Positions 33,765 through 45,117 of a DNA stretch of 64,000 nt are shown piece after piece. Source of the stretch: an uncultured Ruminococcus sp. (GTDB lineage Bacteria; Bacillota; Clostridia; Oscillospirales; Acutalibacteraceae); the NCBI GenBank assembly GCA_902778175.1, contig CACYWT010000019.1, forward strand, positions 17,394 through 81,393, written 5' to 3'. Position 1 is the first letter of the stretch. The number at the start of each line of letters is the position of its first letter. Made by a program: the position numbers and the translations under genes. The notes beneath the pieces are model-generated. The model worked only from the letters and a program-made list of their open reading frames with translations, ran no database searches and had not been told where the DNA came from.

Positions 33765-36389
33765 ATGCAAACCAACAAAAAATATACAAGTCTGAAGGAA
33801 AAGCGCGAAAACGAGCGCATCAGAAAAATGCCGGACAGCTCTCCGATCCTGCTTGTGATATATCTCATCGGCATAACGGGACTGCTTTTTGCCCTGAACG
33901 ATCTGATGCACCTCAGTTCTCCTCAGCTGTATACGGTAATATTCCTCTCCTGTTTATTCAGCAGCATACTGTGGTACATATATACGCACAGAACACGTCA
34001 TTTCCGCACGATCGTGATGTTCTTCTGCCTGATTGCCGTCCTGTACTGTCTTACGCAGTCGCAAAGCCTGATGCGCGGATATTATTCCATAGTAACCTCA
34101 CAGGGGATCCCGTCTTCATCGGTACCTATGGTGATATTATTGTCAGCGACAACTCTGCTGCTGATATTCACTCTCGAATTTATTTCGAGAAACCATTCCA
34201 TAATGTTCCTTTTATGCGGCGCGGTACTGGTCCTGGGAACTTTTATCGGTATCGCCGTAACTCCTTTGACGGCAATAATGATACTGATATATATGTTCGG
34301 CTTTGTCGTACTGAACCCTTCGGGAAATTCCCTGAAAAAGCTTCTTTCCTCAACGCGGAGCGCTCGCACTGCAGCAATAAGCTGCATAACGGCGGCGGCT
34401 GTGATCGCTGCGGCATTCATTCCGGCGCTGCTCGTCGAAAACAAGTATCACTATGATATCCTTTCGCGCATATATATCGCTGACGGGCAGATCCAGGACC
34501 TGATAATAAAACTATCCAATAATTTGGATATAGGAGTAACAGACGGTTCTGTCAGCCGGGGAAACCTCCACCAGACCGGCGAAAAAATGTTCACCGCTGA
34601 AATCGTCAACCAGCCGCAGCAGCCGATCTATGTGAAATCCTTCACAGGCAGCTATTACAACGGAACCAACTGGGATTCAGCCTATTGGATAATAGGTGAT
34701 GACGCTTCCCTCGGCAATAACTTTATTGATCTTTCAAAAACGGAAGAAGAATCGGATTATGAGGAAGGGTCACAGGAGATCTCCTACTACCGCGAAGAAT
34801 TTGTAAACGATATCATAAAAAAGCAAAAACGTGATTACTTTGAAAAGGTCGCTAAGAACGTCAAGGATACTGCCGGCTTTACAATGACAAAAGCAATGTA
34901 TGATCCAGAAAACAAAACGATCTATTTCAATACCGATAACGGTTCTTACATGAACATCACCGCAGACGGACTTCTGACGGTATCTCTCCCTGAATACAGC
35001 AACAATCAGACAGAAGACTCTCCTTTCAGATATAAATGTGAACCTCTGCCGGAATATCCCGAAAAGCTTTTTTCAGCGTCATCGTCAAGCGACCCCGTTT
35101 CGGATATCTATACATGGGACGTAGGCGGCGATCTGACGACCTCCGGAAAGGGCAATACCATAAATATCACCCCGGAGGAAAACAAAAATGTCGAACGGTT
35201 ATCGCCGTACTATGCAAGACACACCTCCTCTTCCGAAGAAGAATATATGTACGGCGGTCCCGTAAATTATTCATATTACGACTACTTCAAATATCAGACG
35301 ACTATGGAGGAATCATATAAAGACGGGAGCGCACAGACGGCACTTGCCCCCTACCGCAGTTTCATTGATGATTATTATAATGAATGTCTTGACAAATACA
35401 CCTATGTCCCGTATGAGAATATGCCGAGGCTTACCAAGCTCTGCGCAGAGATGAACCTGACCGATATAAATGAAATAACTACCTTTATTCTCTATACTCT
35501 GCAGAATCATGCATCATATTCCACCACGCCCGGTTCCGTACCTAATAACAAGGATACGATCGAGTATTTTCTCTTTGAAAACCACAAGGGCTACTGCGTT
35601 CATTTCGCAACCGCAGCAGTGCTGATGTACCGTCTTTTCGGTATCCCGGCAAGATATGCTACGGGATATGTATTAAATGATACCATGTTCACGGAAACCG
35701 GCGATGCCGGAGCAGAGATCAAAAACGCCGCAGATTACAGATACAGGGCAGATGTGACCGACCACAATGCCCACGCATGGGCGGAGATATTTCTCAAGGA
35801 CTACGGCTGGGTCCCGGTAGAGGTCACTCCGACGATCATGGGAACAATGGCTGCATCATATCCTGGATACGGCTATACGGAAATGAACAAGATCATGCAG
35901 AAATACGGCTGGAAATTCTCCTCATCTTCTTCATCACGTTCCGGCGCCGCTGCAAATGCAGGCGGAGAAAACAACTTCTTTTCCGCAGACAGCGCAATAT
36001 TTATCCTTCTGGGTGCAGCCGCTGCCGCCGTACTGTTATTCTTCCCCGTCCGCCGCGCTGTAATAATGCGAAAAGAAAAGGATATGACCTGTGAAAAGCT
36101 TTACGGCAGACTGATACGATGTCTGCATTACTGCCGCAGGCTTAAAGAATATAACGGCTCCGAAGAGGATTTTGCAAAATCGCTTTCAGACTCCCTGATT
36201 ACGGTATCGCCGGAAGAAGCTGAGCTTCTCGTCGGGATAATGCAGCAGCTGCATTATTCTCCTGATCCGATAACCGAACAGGACAGGGAAAATGTATACC
36301 GTATCTGCCGCTGTGCAATGGATGAGCTTTATGACAGCTCGCCGTGGTACAGGAAGATACCGTTCCGGTTTGTCAAAGGATATAAATAA
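33765..36389 (+). CDS. Transglutaminase-like membrane protein (TgpA type)
   Basis: 874 residues. There are about six membrane helices in the N-terminal 225 residues, a large extracytoplasmic region, the transglutaminase core with Cys in HKGYCVHFATAA (about residue 607), His in DHNAHAWAEIFL (about 668) and an Asp/Glu-equivalent in WVPVEVTPT. A further membrane helix (about 740-765) and a cytoplasmic C-terminal segment follow. The plan matches TgpA-type proteins encoded with MoxR and DUF58, thought to modify or process envelope proteins. AGGAGG lies 24 nt before this ATG, unusually far; an ATA 15 nt earlier in frame would be at normal spacing. Confidence 0.92.
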   Translation: MQTNKKYTSLKEKRENERIRKMPDSSPILLVIYLIGITGLLFALNDLMHLSSPQLYTVIFLSCLFSSILWYIYTHRTRHFRTIVMFFCLIAVLYCLTQSQSLMRGYYSIVTSQGIPSSSVPMVILLSATTLLLIFTLEFISRNHSIMFLLCGAVLVLGTFIGIAVTPLTAIMILIYMFGFVVLNPSGNSLKKLLSSTRSARTAAISCITAAAVIAAAFIPALLVENKYHYDILSRIYIADGQIQDLIIKLSNNLDIGVTDGSVSRGNLHQTGEKMFTAEIVNQPQQPIYVKSFTGSYYNGTNWDSAYWIIGDDASLGNNFIDLSKTEEESDYEEGSQEISYYREEFVNDIIKKQKRDYFEKVAKNVKDTAGFTMTKAMYDPENKTIYFNTDNGSYMNITADGLLTVSLPEYSNNQTEDSPFRYKCEPLPEYPEKLFSASSSSDPVSDIYTWDVGGDLTTSGKGNTINITPEENKNVERLSPYYARHTSSSEEEYMYGGPVNYSYYDYFKYQTTMEESYKDGSAQTALAPYRSFIDDYYNECLDKYTYVPYENMPRLTKLCAEMNLTDINEITTFILYTLQNHASYSTTPGSVPNNKDTIEYFLFENHKGYCVHFATAAVLMYRLFGIPARYATGYVLNDTMFTETGDAGAEIKNAADYRYRADVTDHNAHAWAEIFLKDYGWVPVEVTPTIMGTMAASYPGYGYTEMNKIMQKYGWKFSSSSSSRSGAAANAGGENNFFSADSAIFILLGAAAAAVLLFFPVRRAVIMRKEKDMTCEKLYGRLIRCLHYCRRLKEYNGSEEDFAKSLSDSLITVSPEEAELLVGIMQQLHYSPDPITEQDRENVYRICRCAMDELYDSSPWYRKIPFRFVKGYK

Positions 36390-36402
36390 TATTTCAGCCC
36401 AC

Positions 36403-36436
36403 GCTGCCGTGTGTTTCGTATACAATGCACGGCAGC
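36403..36436 (+). terminator. Terminator of the MoxR/DUF58/transglutaminase operon
   Basis: Perfect 9-bp stem (GCTGCCGTG with CACGGCAGC), 16-nt loop, followed by AATTTTTG. It starts 13 nt after the stop codon. Confidence 0.85.
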
Positions 36437-36504
36437 AATTTTTGTGCATATCGCGGAATTGTTGATTTTTTTCCGTAAAATTAAATAAATCCGCCGTCTT
36501 GCTC

Positions 36505-36533
36505 TTGACAGCGGATTTTTTTTATTATATAAT
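36505..36533 (+). promoter_or_regulatory. Perfect consensus sigma-A promoter of rpoBC
   Basis: TTGACA (36505-36510), 17-nt spacer, TATAAT (36528-36533): every base of both hexamers matches. It also overlaps an inverted repeat (AATCCGC 36488-36494 with GCGGATT 36511-36517) followed by a T-run, which reads as a terminator for incoming transcription. The transcript would have an untranslated leader of about 185 nt with weak hairpins (TGCCC/GGGCA near 36560-36582; ATCCG/CGGAT near 36668-36687). rplJ-rplL, the usual upstream neighbours, are absent. Confidence 0.88.
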
Positions 36534-36724
36534 CTTAAAATGCACCATTATAGAAAAGTATGCCCTTTTTGACCTTCGGGCAGTATTTTTCCTGAAAACT
36601 TATATGCATATTAGCATAAATTCCGAAAAAAATCAAGTACTTTTTTTACAGCTTTCACGGTGCAGCTATCCGCATAAAAAACGGATGCTTTTTCCAAAAG
36701 AAGAATTTTGAATGGAGTGATCGT

Positions 36725-39700
36725 ATGGTAAATGTCAAACCCGTTCGTCTCGGCAAGACAGAACGAATGAGCTTTTCCCACATTGACGAGGTTCTGGAAA
36801 TGCCGAACCTTATCGAAATTCAGAAGGACTCCTACCAGTGGTTTCTTGACAAGGGACTCAGGGAGGTTTTTGAGGATGTTTCGGGAATAACTGACTTCTC
36901 CGGCAACCTCGTACTGGATTTTGTGGATTATAAGCTCGACACCACAAAGCCGAACTACACCATTGCCGAATGTAAGGAAAGGGACGCTACATATTCCGCG
37001 CCTCTCAAGGTTACGGTTCAGCTTACAATGCCGGACGGCGAAGTGCATTATCATGATAATATTTTCATGGGCGATTTTCCCCTTATGACGCCGAGCGGCA
37101 CCTTCGTAATCAACGGTGCTGAGCGTGTCATCGTTTCACAGCTTGTGCGTTCCCCCGGCGTTTACTATAAGATGGATCACGATAAATACGGCAACAAGCT
37201 TTTCAGTGCGACCGTTATCCCGAACAGGGGCGCATGGCTTGAATATGAAAACGACGCAAACAACGTATTCTATGTCCGTATAGATAAAAACAGAAAGCTC
37301 CCCGTAACAACCTTTATCCGCGCGCTTGGCTATGAGAAAAATCTCGAAACAGATTCCGAGATAATTGATTTCTTCGGCGCAGACAAGCTTATCACAGCTA
37401 CCATAGAAAAGGATAATACCAAAAACGGCGAGGACGCTCTCAAAGAGGTCTACAAGAAACTCCGCCCCAGCGAGCCTGCTACAAAGGACGCAGCTCAGAC
37501 GCATCTTAACAACCTCTTCTTCGACCCCAGACGCTATGATATGTCCAGAGTCGGAAGATATAAATACAACAAAAAACTCGGCATGGCTAACCGCCTTGCA
37601 AATCAGGTGCTTTCAAGGGATATCATCAGCGACGAAGGCGAGCTTATCGCAGAGGCAGGTCAGTTTATTTCCGCTGAAAGAGCTATGGAGATCGAGGATC
37701 TCGGTATCACCGTTGCATATATCAAGCCCCAGCCCACGGTTTCAGACGAGGCTTCGCCAGAGGTAAAGATCATTTCAAACGGTATGGTAAATATCTCGAA
37801 ATATGTTTCATTCGACGCTAAAGAGGAATGCGGCATAAACGAGAAAGTCCGCTGGATCGTGCTGAAGGATATCCTCGCTCAGGATCTCCCTGAGGATCAG
37901 CTCAAGCTTGAAATAAAGAAAAACAAGGATCTGCTTATCCCCAAGCATATCATCACAGACGATATCTATGCTACTATCAGCTATATGCTCACACTGTCAC
38001 ACGGAGTCGGCAATACAGATGATATCGACCACCTCGGCAACAGAAGGATCCGTTCTGTCGGAGAGCTTCTCCAGAATCAGTTCAGAATAGGTTTCACAAG
38101 ACTCCAGCGCGTCATTACCGAGCGTATGACAAGCCAGGCTCAGGATTATGAGCATATCGACCCCAAATCGCTTATCAATATCCGTCCCGTTACCGCGGCT
38201 ATCAAGGAATTCTTCGGTTCCTCGCCGCTGTCACAGTTCATGGATCAGAACAACCCCCTTGCAGAGCTTACACACAAGCGCCGTCTTTCCGCGCTCGGTC
38301 CCGGCGGTCTTTCAAGAGATCGTGCAGGATTTGAGGTCCGTGACGTACACTACACCCACTACGGCAGAATGTGTCCTATCGAAACTCCTGAAGGTCCTAA
38401 CATCGGTCTTATCTCCTACCTTGCGACCTTCGCAAAGATAAACGAATACGGTCTTATCGAAGCTCCCTACCGCAAGGTCGATAAGGAAAAGGGTATCGTA
38501 ACCAATCATGTTGACTACATGACCGCGGATATCGAGGATAACTATATCGTTGCGCAGGCTAACGAACCCCTCGATGAAGAAGGTCATTTCATAAACCAGA
38601 AGATCGTCGGCAGACACCGCGAGGAATTTGTTGAAGTTGAACGCTCCATGGCTGATTATATGGACGTATCTCCTAAGATGGTCGTATCAGTAGCTACGGC
38701 TATGATCCCCTTCCTCGAAAACGATGACGCAAACCGCGCTCTCATGGGATCAAATATGCAGCGTCAGGCTGTTCCGCTCCTTGTTACCGAATCACCGATT
38801 GTCGGCACGGGTATGGAATATAAGGCAGGCGTTGACTCGGGCGTATGTATCCTCTCGGAAGAGGACGGCGTAGTCAGATACGTCAGCGCGAACGAGATCC
38901 GCGTACAGTATGATTCAGGCAGGGTACAGACCTTCGAGGTAACAAAGTTCATGCGCTCCAACCAGGGTACCTGTATCAACCAGATCCCGATAGTAGATGT
39001 AGGTCAGAGAGTAGTAAAGGGCGAAGTCCTTGCCGACGGCCCCGCTACCCACAACGGCGAGATCTCCCTCGGAAAGAATGCGCTTATAGGCTTCATGACA
39101 TGGGAAGGCTACAACTACGAGGACGCAGTACTGCTCAATGAAAAGATCGTCCGCGATGATGTTTACACATCTATCCATATAGAAGAATACGAAACCGAAG
39201 CAAGAGATACAAAGCTCGGTCCCGAAGAGATCACAAGAGAGATACCGAATATCGGTGAGGATCAGCTGCGTGATCTGGACGAAAACGGTATCATCCATAT
39301 AGGCGCTGAGGTTCACTCAGGCGATATCCTCGTAGGTAAGGTAACTCCCAAGGGAGAAACCGAGCTTACCGCAGAAGAAAGACTTCTGCGCGCAATCTTC
39401 GGTGAAAAATCAAGAGAGGTAAGAGATACCTCCCTGCGTGTTCCCCACGGCGAATACGGTATTATCGTAGACGTAAAGATCTTCAACAAGGAAGATCCCG
39501 ACAGCGAGCTTGCTCCGGGCGTAAACAAGGTAGTCCGCTGCTATATCGCCCAGAAGAGAAAAATCCAGGTCGGTGACAAGATGGCAGGCCGTCACGGCAA
39601 CAAGGGCGTCGTTTCAAGGATCCTCCCTGAAGAGGATATGCCCTTCCTCCCCGACGGCAGACCGCTCGATATCGTGCTCAACCCCCTCGGCGTTCCTTCC

Positions 39701-40498
39701 CGAATGAATATCGGACAGGTGCTTGAGGTTCACCTCGGCTATGCGGCAAAGGCTCTCGGCTGGAAGATCATGACGCCGGTATTCGACGGCGCTCATGAAC
39801 AGGATATTTTCCAGTGCCTCCGCGACGCCGGCATAAGCGAGGACGGTAAGATCCGCCTCAAAGACGGACGTACCGGCGAATATTTCGACAACCCCGTAAC
39901 GGTAGGCTATATGTACTACCTCAAGCTGCACCACCTTGTTGACGATAAGATCCACGCCCGTTCCACAGGTCCCTACTCACTCATCACCCAGCAGCCCCTC
40001 GGCGGTAAGGCTCAGTTCGGCGGACAGCGTTTCGGTGAAATGGAAGTATGGGCTCTTGAGGCTTACGGCGCAGCTTATACTCTCCAGGAAATACTCACCG
40101 TAAAATCAGACGATGTTGTGGGTCGTGTAAAGACCTACGAAGCTATCGTAAAGGGTCAGAATATCCCCAAGCCGGGTATTCCCGAATCCTTCAAGGTGCT
40201 TATCAAGGAATTCCAGTCACTTGCCCTTGATATCAAAGTATATGACAGAGATAACAACGAGATCGATCTTTCTGTTGATCCCGACGACGATATTCCTGTT
40301 GATAACTCTATCCTCGATGAAAAGAGCGTAATGTCCGATGACGACGCTGAGGACGAGGGCTATCAGTATAAGGACGAAAACGGCGAAGATGAACTGATAG
40401 AAGAGGACGATTTCATCAATGACGAATTTACTGCCGAGGATCTCAGCTTCGGTGAGGATTTCGCTGATATCGACGTAAACAACGATGACAATTTTTAA
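36725..40498 (+). CDS. rpoB: RNA polymerase subunit beta
   Basis: 1257 residues. The rifampicin region is intact and wild-type in appearance: [20 protein letters not shown] followed by [10 protein letters not shown], with the Asp, His and Ser usually changed in resistance all present. The DNA-channel and active-site segments ([35 protein letters not shown]) and the C-terminal clamp motif ([20 protein letters not shown]) are clear. The last 85 residues are a strongly acidic extension, longer than in Bacillus. GGAGTGATC precedes the ATG. rpoC follows after 22 nt. Confidence 0.99.
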   Translation: MVNVKPVRLGKTERMSFSHIDEVLEMPNLIEIQKDSYQWFLDKGLREVFEDVSGITDFSGNLVLDFVDYKLDTTKPNYTIAECKERDATYSAPLKVTVQLTMPDGEVHYHDNIFMGDFPLMTPSGTFVINGAERVIVSQLVRSPGVYYKMDHDKYGNKLFSATVIPNRGAWLEYENDANNVFYVRIDKNRKLPVTTFIRALGYEKNLETDSEIIDFFGADKLITATIEKDNTKNGEDALKEVYKKLRPSEPATKDAAQTHLNNLFFDPRRYDMSRVGRYKYNKKLGMANRLANQVLSRDIISDEGELIAEAGQFISAERAMEIEDLGITVAYIKPQPTVSDEASPEVKIISNGMVNISKYVSFDAKEECGINEKVRWIVLKDILAQDLPEDQLKLEIKKNKDLLIPKHIITDDIYATISYMLTLSHGVGNTDDIDHLGNRRIRSVGELLQNQFRIGFTRLQRVITERMTSQAQDYEHIDPKSLINIRPVTAAIKEFFGSSPLSQFMDQNNPLAELTHKRRLSALGPGGLSRDRAGFEVRDVHYTHYGRMCPIETPEGPNIGLISYLATFAKINEYGLIEAPYRKVDKEKGIVTNHVDYMTADIEDNYIVAQANEPLDEEGHFINQKIVGRHREEFVEVERSMADYMDVSPKMVVSVATAMIPFLENDDANRALMGSNMQRQAVPLLVTESPIVGTGMEYKAGVDSGVCILSEEDGVVRYVSANEIRVQYDSGRVQTFEVTKFMRSNQGTCINQIPIVDVGQRVVKGEVLADGPATHNGEISLGKNALIGFMTWEGYNYEDAVLLNEKIVRDDVYTSIHIEEYETEARDTKLGPEEITREIPNIGEDQLRDLDENGIIHIGAEVHSGDILVGKVTPKGETELTAEERLLRAIFGEKSREVRDTSLRVPHGEYGIIVDVKIFNKEDPDSELAPGVNKVVRCYIAQKRKIQVGDKMAGRHGNKGVVSRILPEEDMPFLPDGRPLDIVLNPLGVPSRMNIGQVLEVHLGYAAKALGWKIMTPVFDGAHEQDIFQCLRDAGISEDGKIRLKDGRTGEYFDNPVTVGYMYYLKLHHLVDDKIHARSTGPYSLITQQPLGGKAQFGGQRFGEMEVWALEAYGAAYTLQEILTVKSDDVVGRVKTYEAIVKGQNIPKPGIPESFKVLIKEFQSLALDIKVYDRDNNEIDLSVDPDDDIPVDNSILDEKSVMSDDDAEDEGYQYKDENGEDELIEEDDFINDEFTAEDLSFGEDFADIDVNNDDNF

Positions 40499-40520
40499 TT
40501 GAAAGGGGAATCGCTGACGC

Positions 40521-43500
40521 ATGGAATTTAATGAATTCAGTTCTATAAAAATCGGACTTGCCTCTCCCGAAATGATGCGTAAGGAAACAAAGAAAACCAT
40601 CATTAACGAAAACGGCGAAGAGGAAGAAGTAATAATCAAGGGCTGGTCATACGGCGAGGTAACCAAGCCCGAAACGATAAACTATCGTACCCTGAAGCCC
40701 GAAAAGGACGGTCTTTTCTGCGAGGCGATCTTCGGTCCTACAAAGGACTGGGAATGTCACTGCGGTAAATACAAAAAGGTCCACTACAAGGGCAGGATAT
40801 GCGAAAAGTGCCATGTTGAAATAACCAAGGCAAAGGTAAGAAGAGAACGTATGGGTCATATCGAGCTTGCCGCTCCCGTTTCCCATATCTGGTATTTCAA
40901 GGGTATCCCTTCAAGAATGGCTCTCATGCTTGATGATATCACTCCCCGTAATCTTGAACAGGTTCTTTACTTCGCAAAATATATCGTAACAGACGTAAAG
41001 GCTGACTCTCTTGCAGAAAGAGAGATCAAAAAACAGCAGATCCTTTCCGAAACGGAATACAGAGAGCTGGAAAAGAAATACGGCAGTGACTTTGAGGCAA
41101 TGATGGGCGCCGAGGCTATACAGAAGCTTCTTGCGGAGATCGACCTTGACGAACAGTCAAATAAGCTCAAATCTGAGCTTGAAAACGCTACGGGTCAGAA
41201 AAAGATCAAGCTTCTCAAACGTCTTGAAGTAGTTGAATCCTTCCGCCTTTCGGGAAACAGACCCGAATGGATGATCCTGAACGTACTCCCGGTAATCCCC
41301 CCGGATATCCGTCCTATGGTACAGCTCGACGGCGGACGCTTTGCAACAAGCGATCTTAACGACCTTTACCGCCGCGTTATCAACAGAAATAACCGTCTGA
41401 AAAGACTTAACGAGCTTCATGCTCCGAAAATGATTATCCGCAACGAAAAGCGTATGCTCCAGGAGGCTGTTGACGCTATCATCGACAACGGCCGCCGCGG
41501 AAAGCCCGTAACGGGTCCGAGCAACCGTTCGCTGAAATCGCTTTCAGATATGCTCAAAGGCAAGCAGGGACGTTTCCGTCAGAACCTTCTCGGAAAGCGT
41601 GTTGACTATTCCGGACGTTCCGTTATCGTTGTAGGTCCTGAGCTGAAAATGTATCAATGCGGTCTTCCGAAGGAAATGGCTCTTGAACTGTTCAAGCCCT
41701 TCGTAATGAAGATCCTTGTAGAAAGCAATTCCGTTGCAAATATAAAGGCAGCAAGAAAGGCTGTCGAAAGAGCGCAGCCCGAAGTATGGGACGCACTTGA
41801 AAGAGTTATCAAGGGTCACCCCGTAATGCTCAACCGTGCTCCGACGCTTCACAGACTCGGTATCCAGGCATTTGAGCCTGTTCTTGTCGAGGGTAAGGCT
41901 CTCAAGCTCCACCCGCTTTCCTGTACCGCATTCAACGCCGACTTCGACGGTGACCAGATGGCTGTACACGTTCCGCTTTCGGCAGAGGCTCAGGCAGAGG
42001 CTCGTTTCCTCATGCTTGCCGCAAATAACCTGCTCAAGCCCTCAGACGGTAAGCCCGTAACCGTTCCGACTCAGGATATGGTACTCGGTTCATACTATCT
42101 GACGCTTGACAAGGACGGCGAAATGGGCGAGGGCAAGATATTCCGCGATACTGATGAGGTCATTATGGCTTATCAGACAGGCGTTATCGCTCTCCATGCA
42201 AAGATCAAGGTTCGCCGCGAGGGTGTTTTCAACGGAAAGAAGATCTCCCGTCTTATCGACACCACCGTCGGCAGGATCATCTTCAACAGACCGATACCGC
42301 AGGATCTCGGCTATGTTGACAGAACCAAGGAAGAAAACTTCCTGAAATACGAGATCGACTTCCTTGTCGGCAAAAAGCAGCTCGGCAAGATCATTGATAA
42401 ATGTATCAGAAAGCACGGCACACAGATCACCTCCCGTGTGCTTGATGACGTAAAGGCGCAGGGCTACAAATATTCCACCAAGGGCGCGATCACCGTTGCA
42501 GTTTGCGACGCAACCATTCCTCCCAAGAAAAAAGAGATCATTGCTGTTGCAGAAAACGAGATCGACCAGGTTACAAAAATGTACAAGCGCGGTTTCATGT
42601 CAGATCAGGAGCGTTATACCAAGGTCATTGAGATCTGGGAAAAGGCTACGAATGACGTTACCGACGCATTGAAGAAGAATCTTGACCGTTATAACCCGAT
42701 CTACATGATGGCTGACTCCGGCGCCCGTGGTTCCATGAGCCAGATCAGACAGCTTGCAGGTATGCGCGGACTTATTGCGAATACATCAGGTAAAACAATC
42801 GAGATCCCGATCAGAGCTAACTATCGTGAGGGTCTGAATATTCTTGAATACTTCATTTCCTCCCGTGGCGCAAGAAAGGGTCTTGCAGATACGGCGCTTC
42901 GTACTGCCGACTCAGGTTATCTTACAAGACGACTTGTTGACGTTTCTCAGGACGTTATTATCCGCGAAGAGGACTGCGGCACCAAGGAAGGCATTATTGT
43001 ATACGATATCCGTCAGACAAGCGCTGATACAGGCGAAGAGGTCAGCGTAAGCTATGAAAACCTCGTCGGCAATCATCTCTTTGAAAACTTCTATGATCCG
43101 GGCAGCGGAACACTGCTTATCCCGACAACCAAGATTATGGATAAGCGTGATGTTGATTCCATCAAAGCTCTCGGTATCAATGATATTCGTATCCGTCCGT
43201 ATGAGCAGTTCAGTTCTATGCGCGCTGCCATCATCGGTCATTATCCCACAGAGGATATCACCGATCCTGTAACAGGGGACGCTCTCGCAGTAAAGGATCA
43301 GCCCATCACCGAAAACGATGCGCGCAATATTATCAATGCCGGCATCAAGAGTGTTACCATCAGAATGACAGGTGACAACGGTGAAGAAACAACAGAAACT
43401 TATACTTCCTTTGCCCAGACTCTCAAGGGCAGAAGGCTTATGGATAATTTCTGCGATGAAAGCGGCAATGTCCTCATTCCTGCAAGAAAGCTCCTCAACG

Positions 43501-44705
43501 AAAACGACATACGCATTATTTCGGATGCCGGTGTTGAAACAGTTAAGGTTATCCATTCCAATGACGGCGATTCGATCATCGAATCCATGCACGAAAGACT
43601 TCAGGGTCGTTACCTCTGCGAAGATTATTACGATCCGCAGTCCGGCGAGCTGCTTGTTTCCAGTGACAAGATCATGGACGAGCATGACGCTGACCTTATC
43701 GTAAACTCCGGCGCAACTCAGGTCAAGCTTCGTTCGATCCTTGACTGCCGCGCTAAGCATGGCGTCTGCAGAAAGTGCTACGGCTCCAACCTTGCAAATG
43801 GAATGCCCGTTACCATCGGTGAAGCAGTCGGTATTATCGCTGCTCAGTCAATCGGTGAACCCGGTACACAGCTCACCATGCGTACATTCCATACAGGCGG
43901 TGTCGCAGGCGGCGAAGACATCACACAGGGTCTTCCCCGAGTAGAAGAACTTTTCGAGGCAAGAAAGCCCAAGCATATTGCCATAATTACCGAAATCAGC
44001 GGTCAGGTCAAGCTTGAAGACAGAAACGCTGTCATCACAGGGACCGATCCGACTGAAACTGTTGACGGCAAACCGGGAGTTACCAGCAAGACATATCTCA
44101 TTCCCTTCGGCGCAAGGACCAAGGTAAAGAACGGTCAGATGGTAGAGGCAGGAGATCTTCTCACAGAAGGATCTGTTGACCCGCACGAAATACTCAAGAT
44201 CAAAGGTTCTGCCGCAGTACAGGATTATCTTATAGAAGAGGTACAGAGTGCTTACCGTTTACAGGGTGTTGATATCAACGACAAGCACATTGAAGTTATC
44301 GTTCGTCAGATGATGAAGAAAGTCCGCATCGAAGATGCAGGCTCGACCGATCTTCTCCCCGGCTCTCTTGTAGACAAGGGCAATTTCTATGCTGCAAACG
44401 AAGAGATCGAAAAACGCATCGCAAACGGCGAAGAAGGTCTTTCTCTCGCAACATATTCACCGACTCTTCTCGGTATCACAAAAGCATCTCTTGCAACAGA
44501 TTCATTCCTTTCGGCTGCTTCCTTCCAGGAAACAACAAGAGTACTGACCGATGCTGCTATCAAGGGCAAAGTCGATCCCCTCATGGGTCTTAAAGAAAAC
44601 GTCCTCATCGGCAAGCTCGTACCGGCTGGTACAGGTATGCCTCGCTACAGAGATGTCGAAATCGAAGAAAACAATCCTGTTTCCTTTGGCTCAGACCTCG
44701 TCTGA
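40521..44705 (+). CDS. rpoC: RNA polymerase subunit beta-prime with a repeated insert
   Basis: 1394 residues, about 195 longer than in Bacillus. The N-terminal zinc ribbon is [19 protein letters not shown], the catalytic Mg site NADFDGDQM (about residues 473-481), and the trigger loop and bridge helix regions are present ([20 protein letters not shown]). The second zinc site is [16 protein letters not shown]. The extra length comes from residues about 847-1074, where a segment of about 45-60 residues that occurs once in Bacillus (xGRxLxExYxDPxSGELL...IxxxDAxxIxxAG...VxIRS) is present four times in diverged form. GGGG precedes the start. Confidence 0.99.
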   Translation: MEFNEFSSIKIGLASPEMMRKETKKTIINENGEEEEVIIKGWSYGEVTKPETINYRTLKPEKDGLFCEAIFGPTKDWECHCGKYKKVHYKGRICEKCHVEITKAKVRRERMGHIELAAPVSHIWYFKGIPSRMALMLDDITPRNLEQVLYFAKYIVTDVKADSLAEREIKKQQILSETEYRELEKKYGSDFEAMMGAEAIQKLLAEIDLDEQSNKLKSELENATGQKKIKLLKRLEVVESFRLSGNRPEWMILNVLPVIPPDIRPMVQLDGGRFATSDLNDLYRRVINRNNRLKRLNELHAPKMIIRNEKRMLQEAVDAIIDNGRRGKPVTGPSNRSLKSLSDMLKGKQGRFRQNLLGKRVDYSGRSVIVVGPELKMYQCGLPKEMALELFKPFVMKILVESNSVANIKAARKAVERAQPEVWDALERVIKGHPVMLNRAPTLHRLGIQAFEPVLVEGKALKLHPLSCTAFNADFDGDQMAVHVPLSAEAQAEARFLMLAANNLLKPSDGKPVTVPTQDMVLGSYYLTLDKDGEMGEGKIFRDTDEVIMAYQTGVIALHAKIKVRREGVFNGKKISRLIDTTVGRIIFNRPIPQDLGYVDRTKEENFLKYEIDFLVGKKQLGKIIDKCIRKHGTQITSRVLDDVKAQGYKYSTKGAITVAVCDATIPPKKKEIIAVAENEIDQVTKMYKRGFMSDQERYTKVIEIWEKATNDVTDALKKNLDRYNPIYMMADSGARGSMSQIRQLAGMRGLIANTSGKTIEIPIRANYREGLNILEYFISSRGARKGLADTALRTADSGYLTRRLVDVSQDVIIREEDCGTKEGIIVYDIRQTSADTGEEVSVSYENLVGNHLFENFYDPGSGTLLIPTTKIMDKRDVDSIKALGINDIRIRPYEQFSSMRAAIIGHYPTEDITDPVTGDALAVKDQPITENDARNIINAGIKSVTIRMTGDNGEETTETYTSFAQTLKGRRLMDNFCDESGNVLIPARKLLNENDIRIISDAGVETVKVIHSNDGDSIIESMHERLQGRYLCEDYYDPQSGELLVSSDKIMDEHDADLIVNSGATQVKLRSILDCRAKHGVCRKCYGSNLANGMPVTIGEAVGIIAAQSIGEPGTQLTMRTFHTGGVAGGEDITQGLPRVEELFEARKPKHIAIITEISGQVKLEDRNAVITGTDPTETVDGKPGVTSKTYLIPFGARTKVKNGQMVEAGDLLTEGSVDPHEILKIKGSAAVQDYLIEEVQSAYRLQGVDINDKHIEVIVRQMMKKVRIEDAGSTDLLPGSLVDKGNFYAANEEIEKRIANGEEGLSLATYSPTLLGITKASLATDSFLSAASFQETTRVLTDAAIKGKVDPLMGLKENVLIGKLVPAGTGMPRYRDVEIEENNPVSFGSDLV

Positions 44706-44710
44706 CCCTG

Positions 44711-44778
44711 TTGGGGCTGCCGCCCCAAACCCTGCCCGGGCTCCTCGCCCGGACCTCGGCAGGAAGCAAGCTCCCTGC
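44711..44778. repeat. Triple GC-rich hairpin element, copy 2
   Basis: Same plan as 27596-27663: TTGGGGC-tgcc-GCCCCAA, then AACCCTG, CCGGGC-tcctc-GCCCGG, ACCTCG, and GCAGGaAGC-aa-GCTcCCTGC, followed by ACCC and ATTTTT. Compared with copy 1, stem 1 changes CGGGC/GCCCG to GGGGC/GCCCC and stem 3 changes completely while staying paired. It begins 6 nt after the rpoC stop and may serve as part of its termination region. Confidence 0.8.
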
Positions 44779-44855
44779 ACCCAATTTTTGGCTGCTGCTG
44801 ACCGTTATTATACTATTTCGGGTACAGGGTGATTGTTTACAACTCAAAAAAATCG

Positions 44856-44882
44856 GCTGTCGCACAGTATTTATGCGACAGC
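44856..44882 (+). terminator. Terminator of rpoBC
   Basis: Perfect 9-bp stem GCTGTCGCA with TGCGACAGC, 9-nt loop, then TGTTTTTTT. The A-run on the left side also suits the convergent strand. Confidence 0.9.
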
Positions 44883-44890
44883 TGTTTTTT

Positions 44891-45115
44891 TACCTTACCT
44901 TACCTTATTATTTAACCTTATTATTTAACCTTATTATTTAACCTTATTTTTAACCTTATTTTTAACCTTATTTTTAACCTTATTTTTAACCTTATTTTTA
45001 ACCTTATTTTTAACCTTATTTTTAACCTTGTTTTTAACCTTGTTTTATAACCTTATTTTTAACCTTATTTTATAACCTTATTTTATAACCTTATTTTGAC
45101 CTTAACATTGCCTTG
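44891..45115. repeat. ACCTTATTTTTA minisatellite between rpoC and a Big_2 gene
   Basis: About 225 bp of tandem units. They begin as ACCTT, pass through three 13-bp ACCTTATTATTTA units, then about nine near-identical 12-bp ACCTTATTTTTA units, and end in variants with ACCTTG or ATTTTATA. The array runs to within 3 nt of the stop codon of the convergent Big_2 gene. A shorter, looser version follows the other triple-hairpin copy (27730-27800). It explains most of the gene-free stretch 44706-45117. Confidence 0.9.
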
Positions 45116-45117
45116 CA

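Noticed and set aside
36725..40498. Rifampicin-resistance substitution in rpoB
   Set aside because: The key Asp, His and Ser positions of the rifampicin region are the susceptible residues.
42912..43760. 282-codon minus-strand frame opposite rpoC
   Set aside because: Antisense to highly conserved rpoC codons; no ribosome-binding site.
44891..45115. 12-bp repeats as iterons of a replication origin
   Set aside because: No replication gene, DnaA boxes or AT-rich unwinding layout is evident; the array lies between two convergent chromosomal genes.
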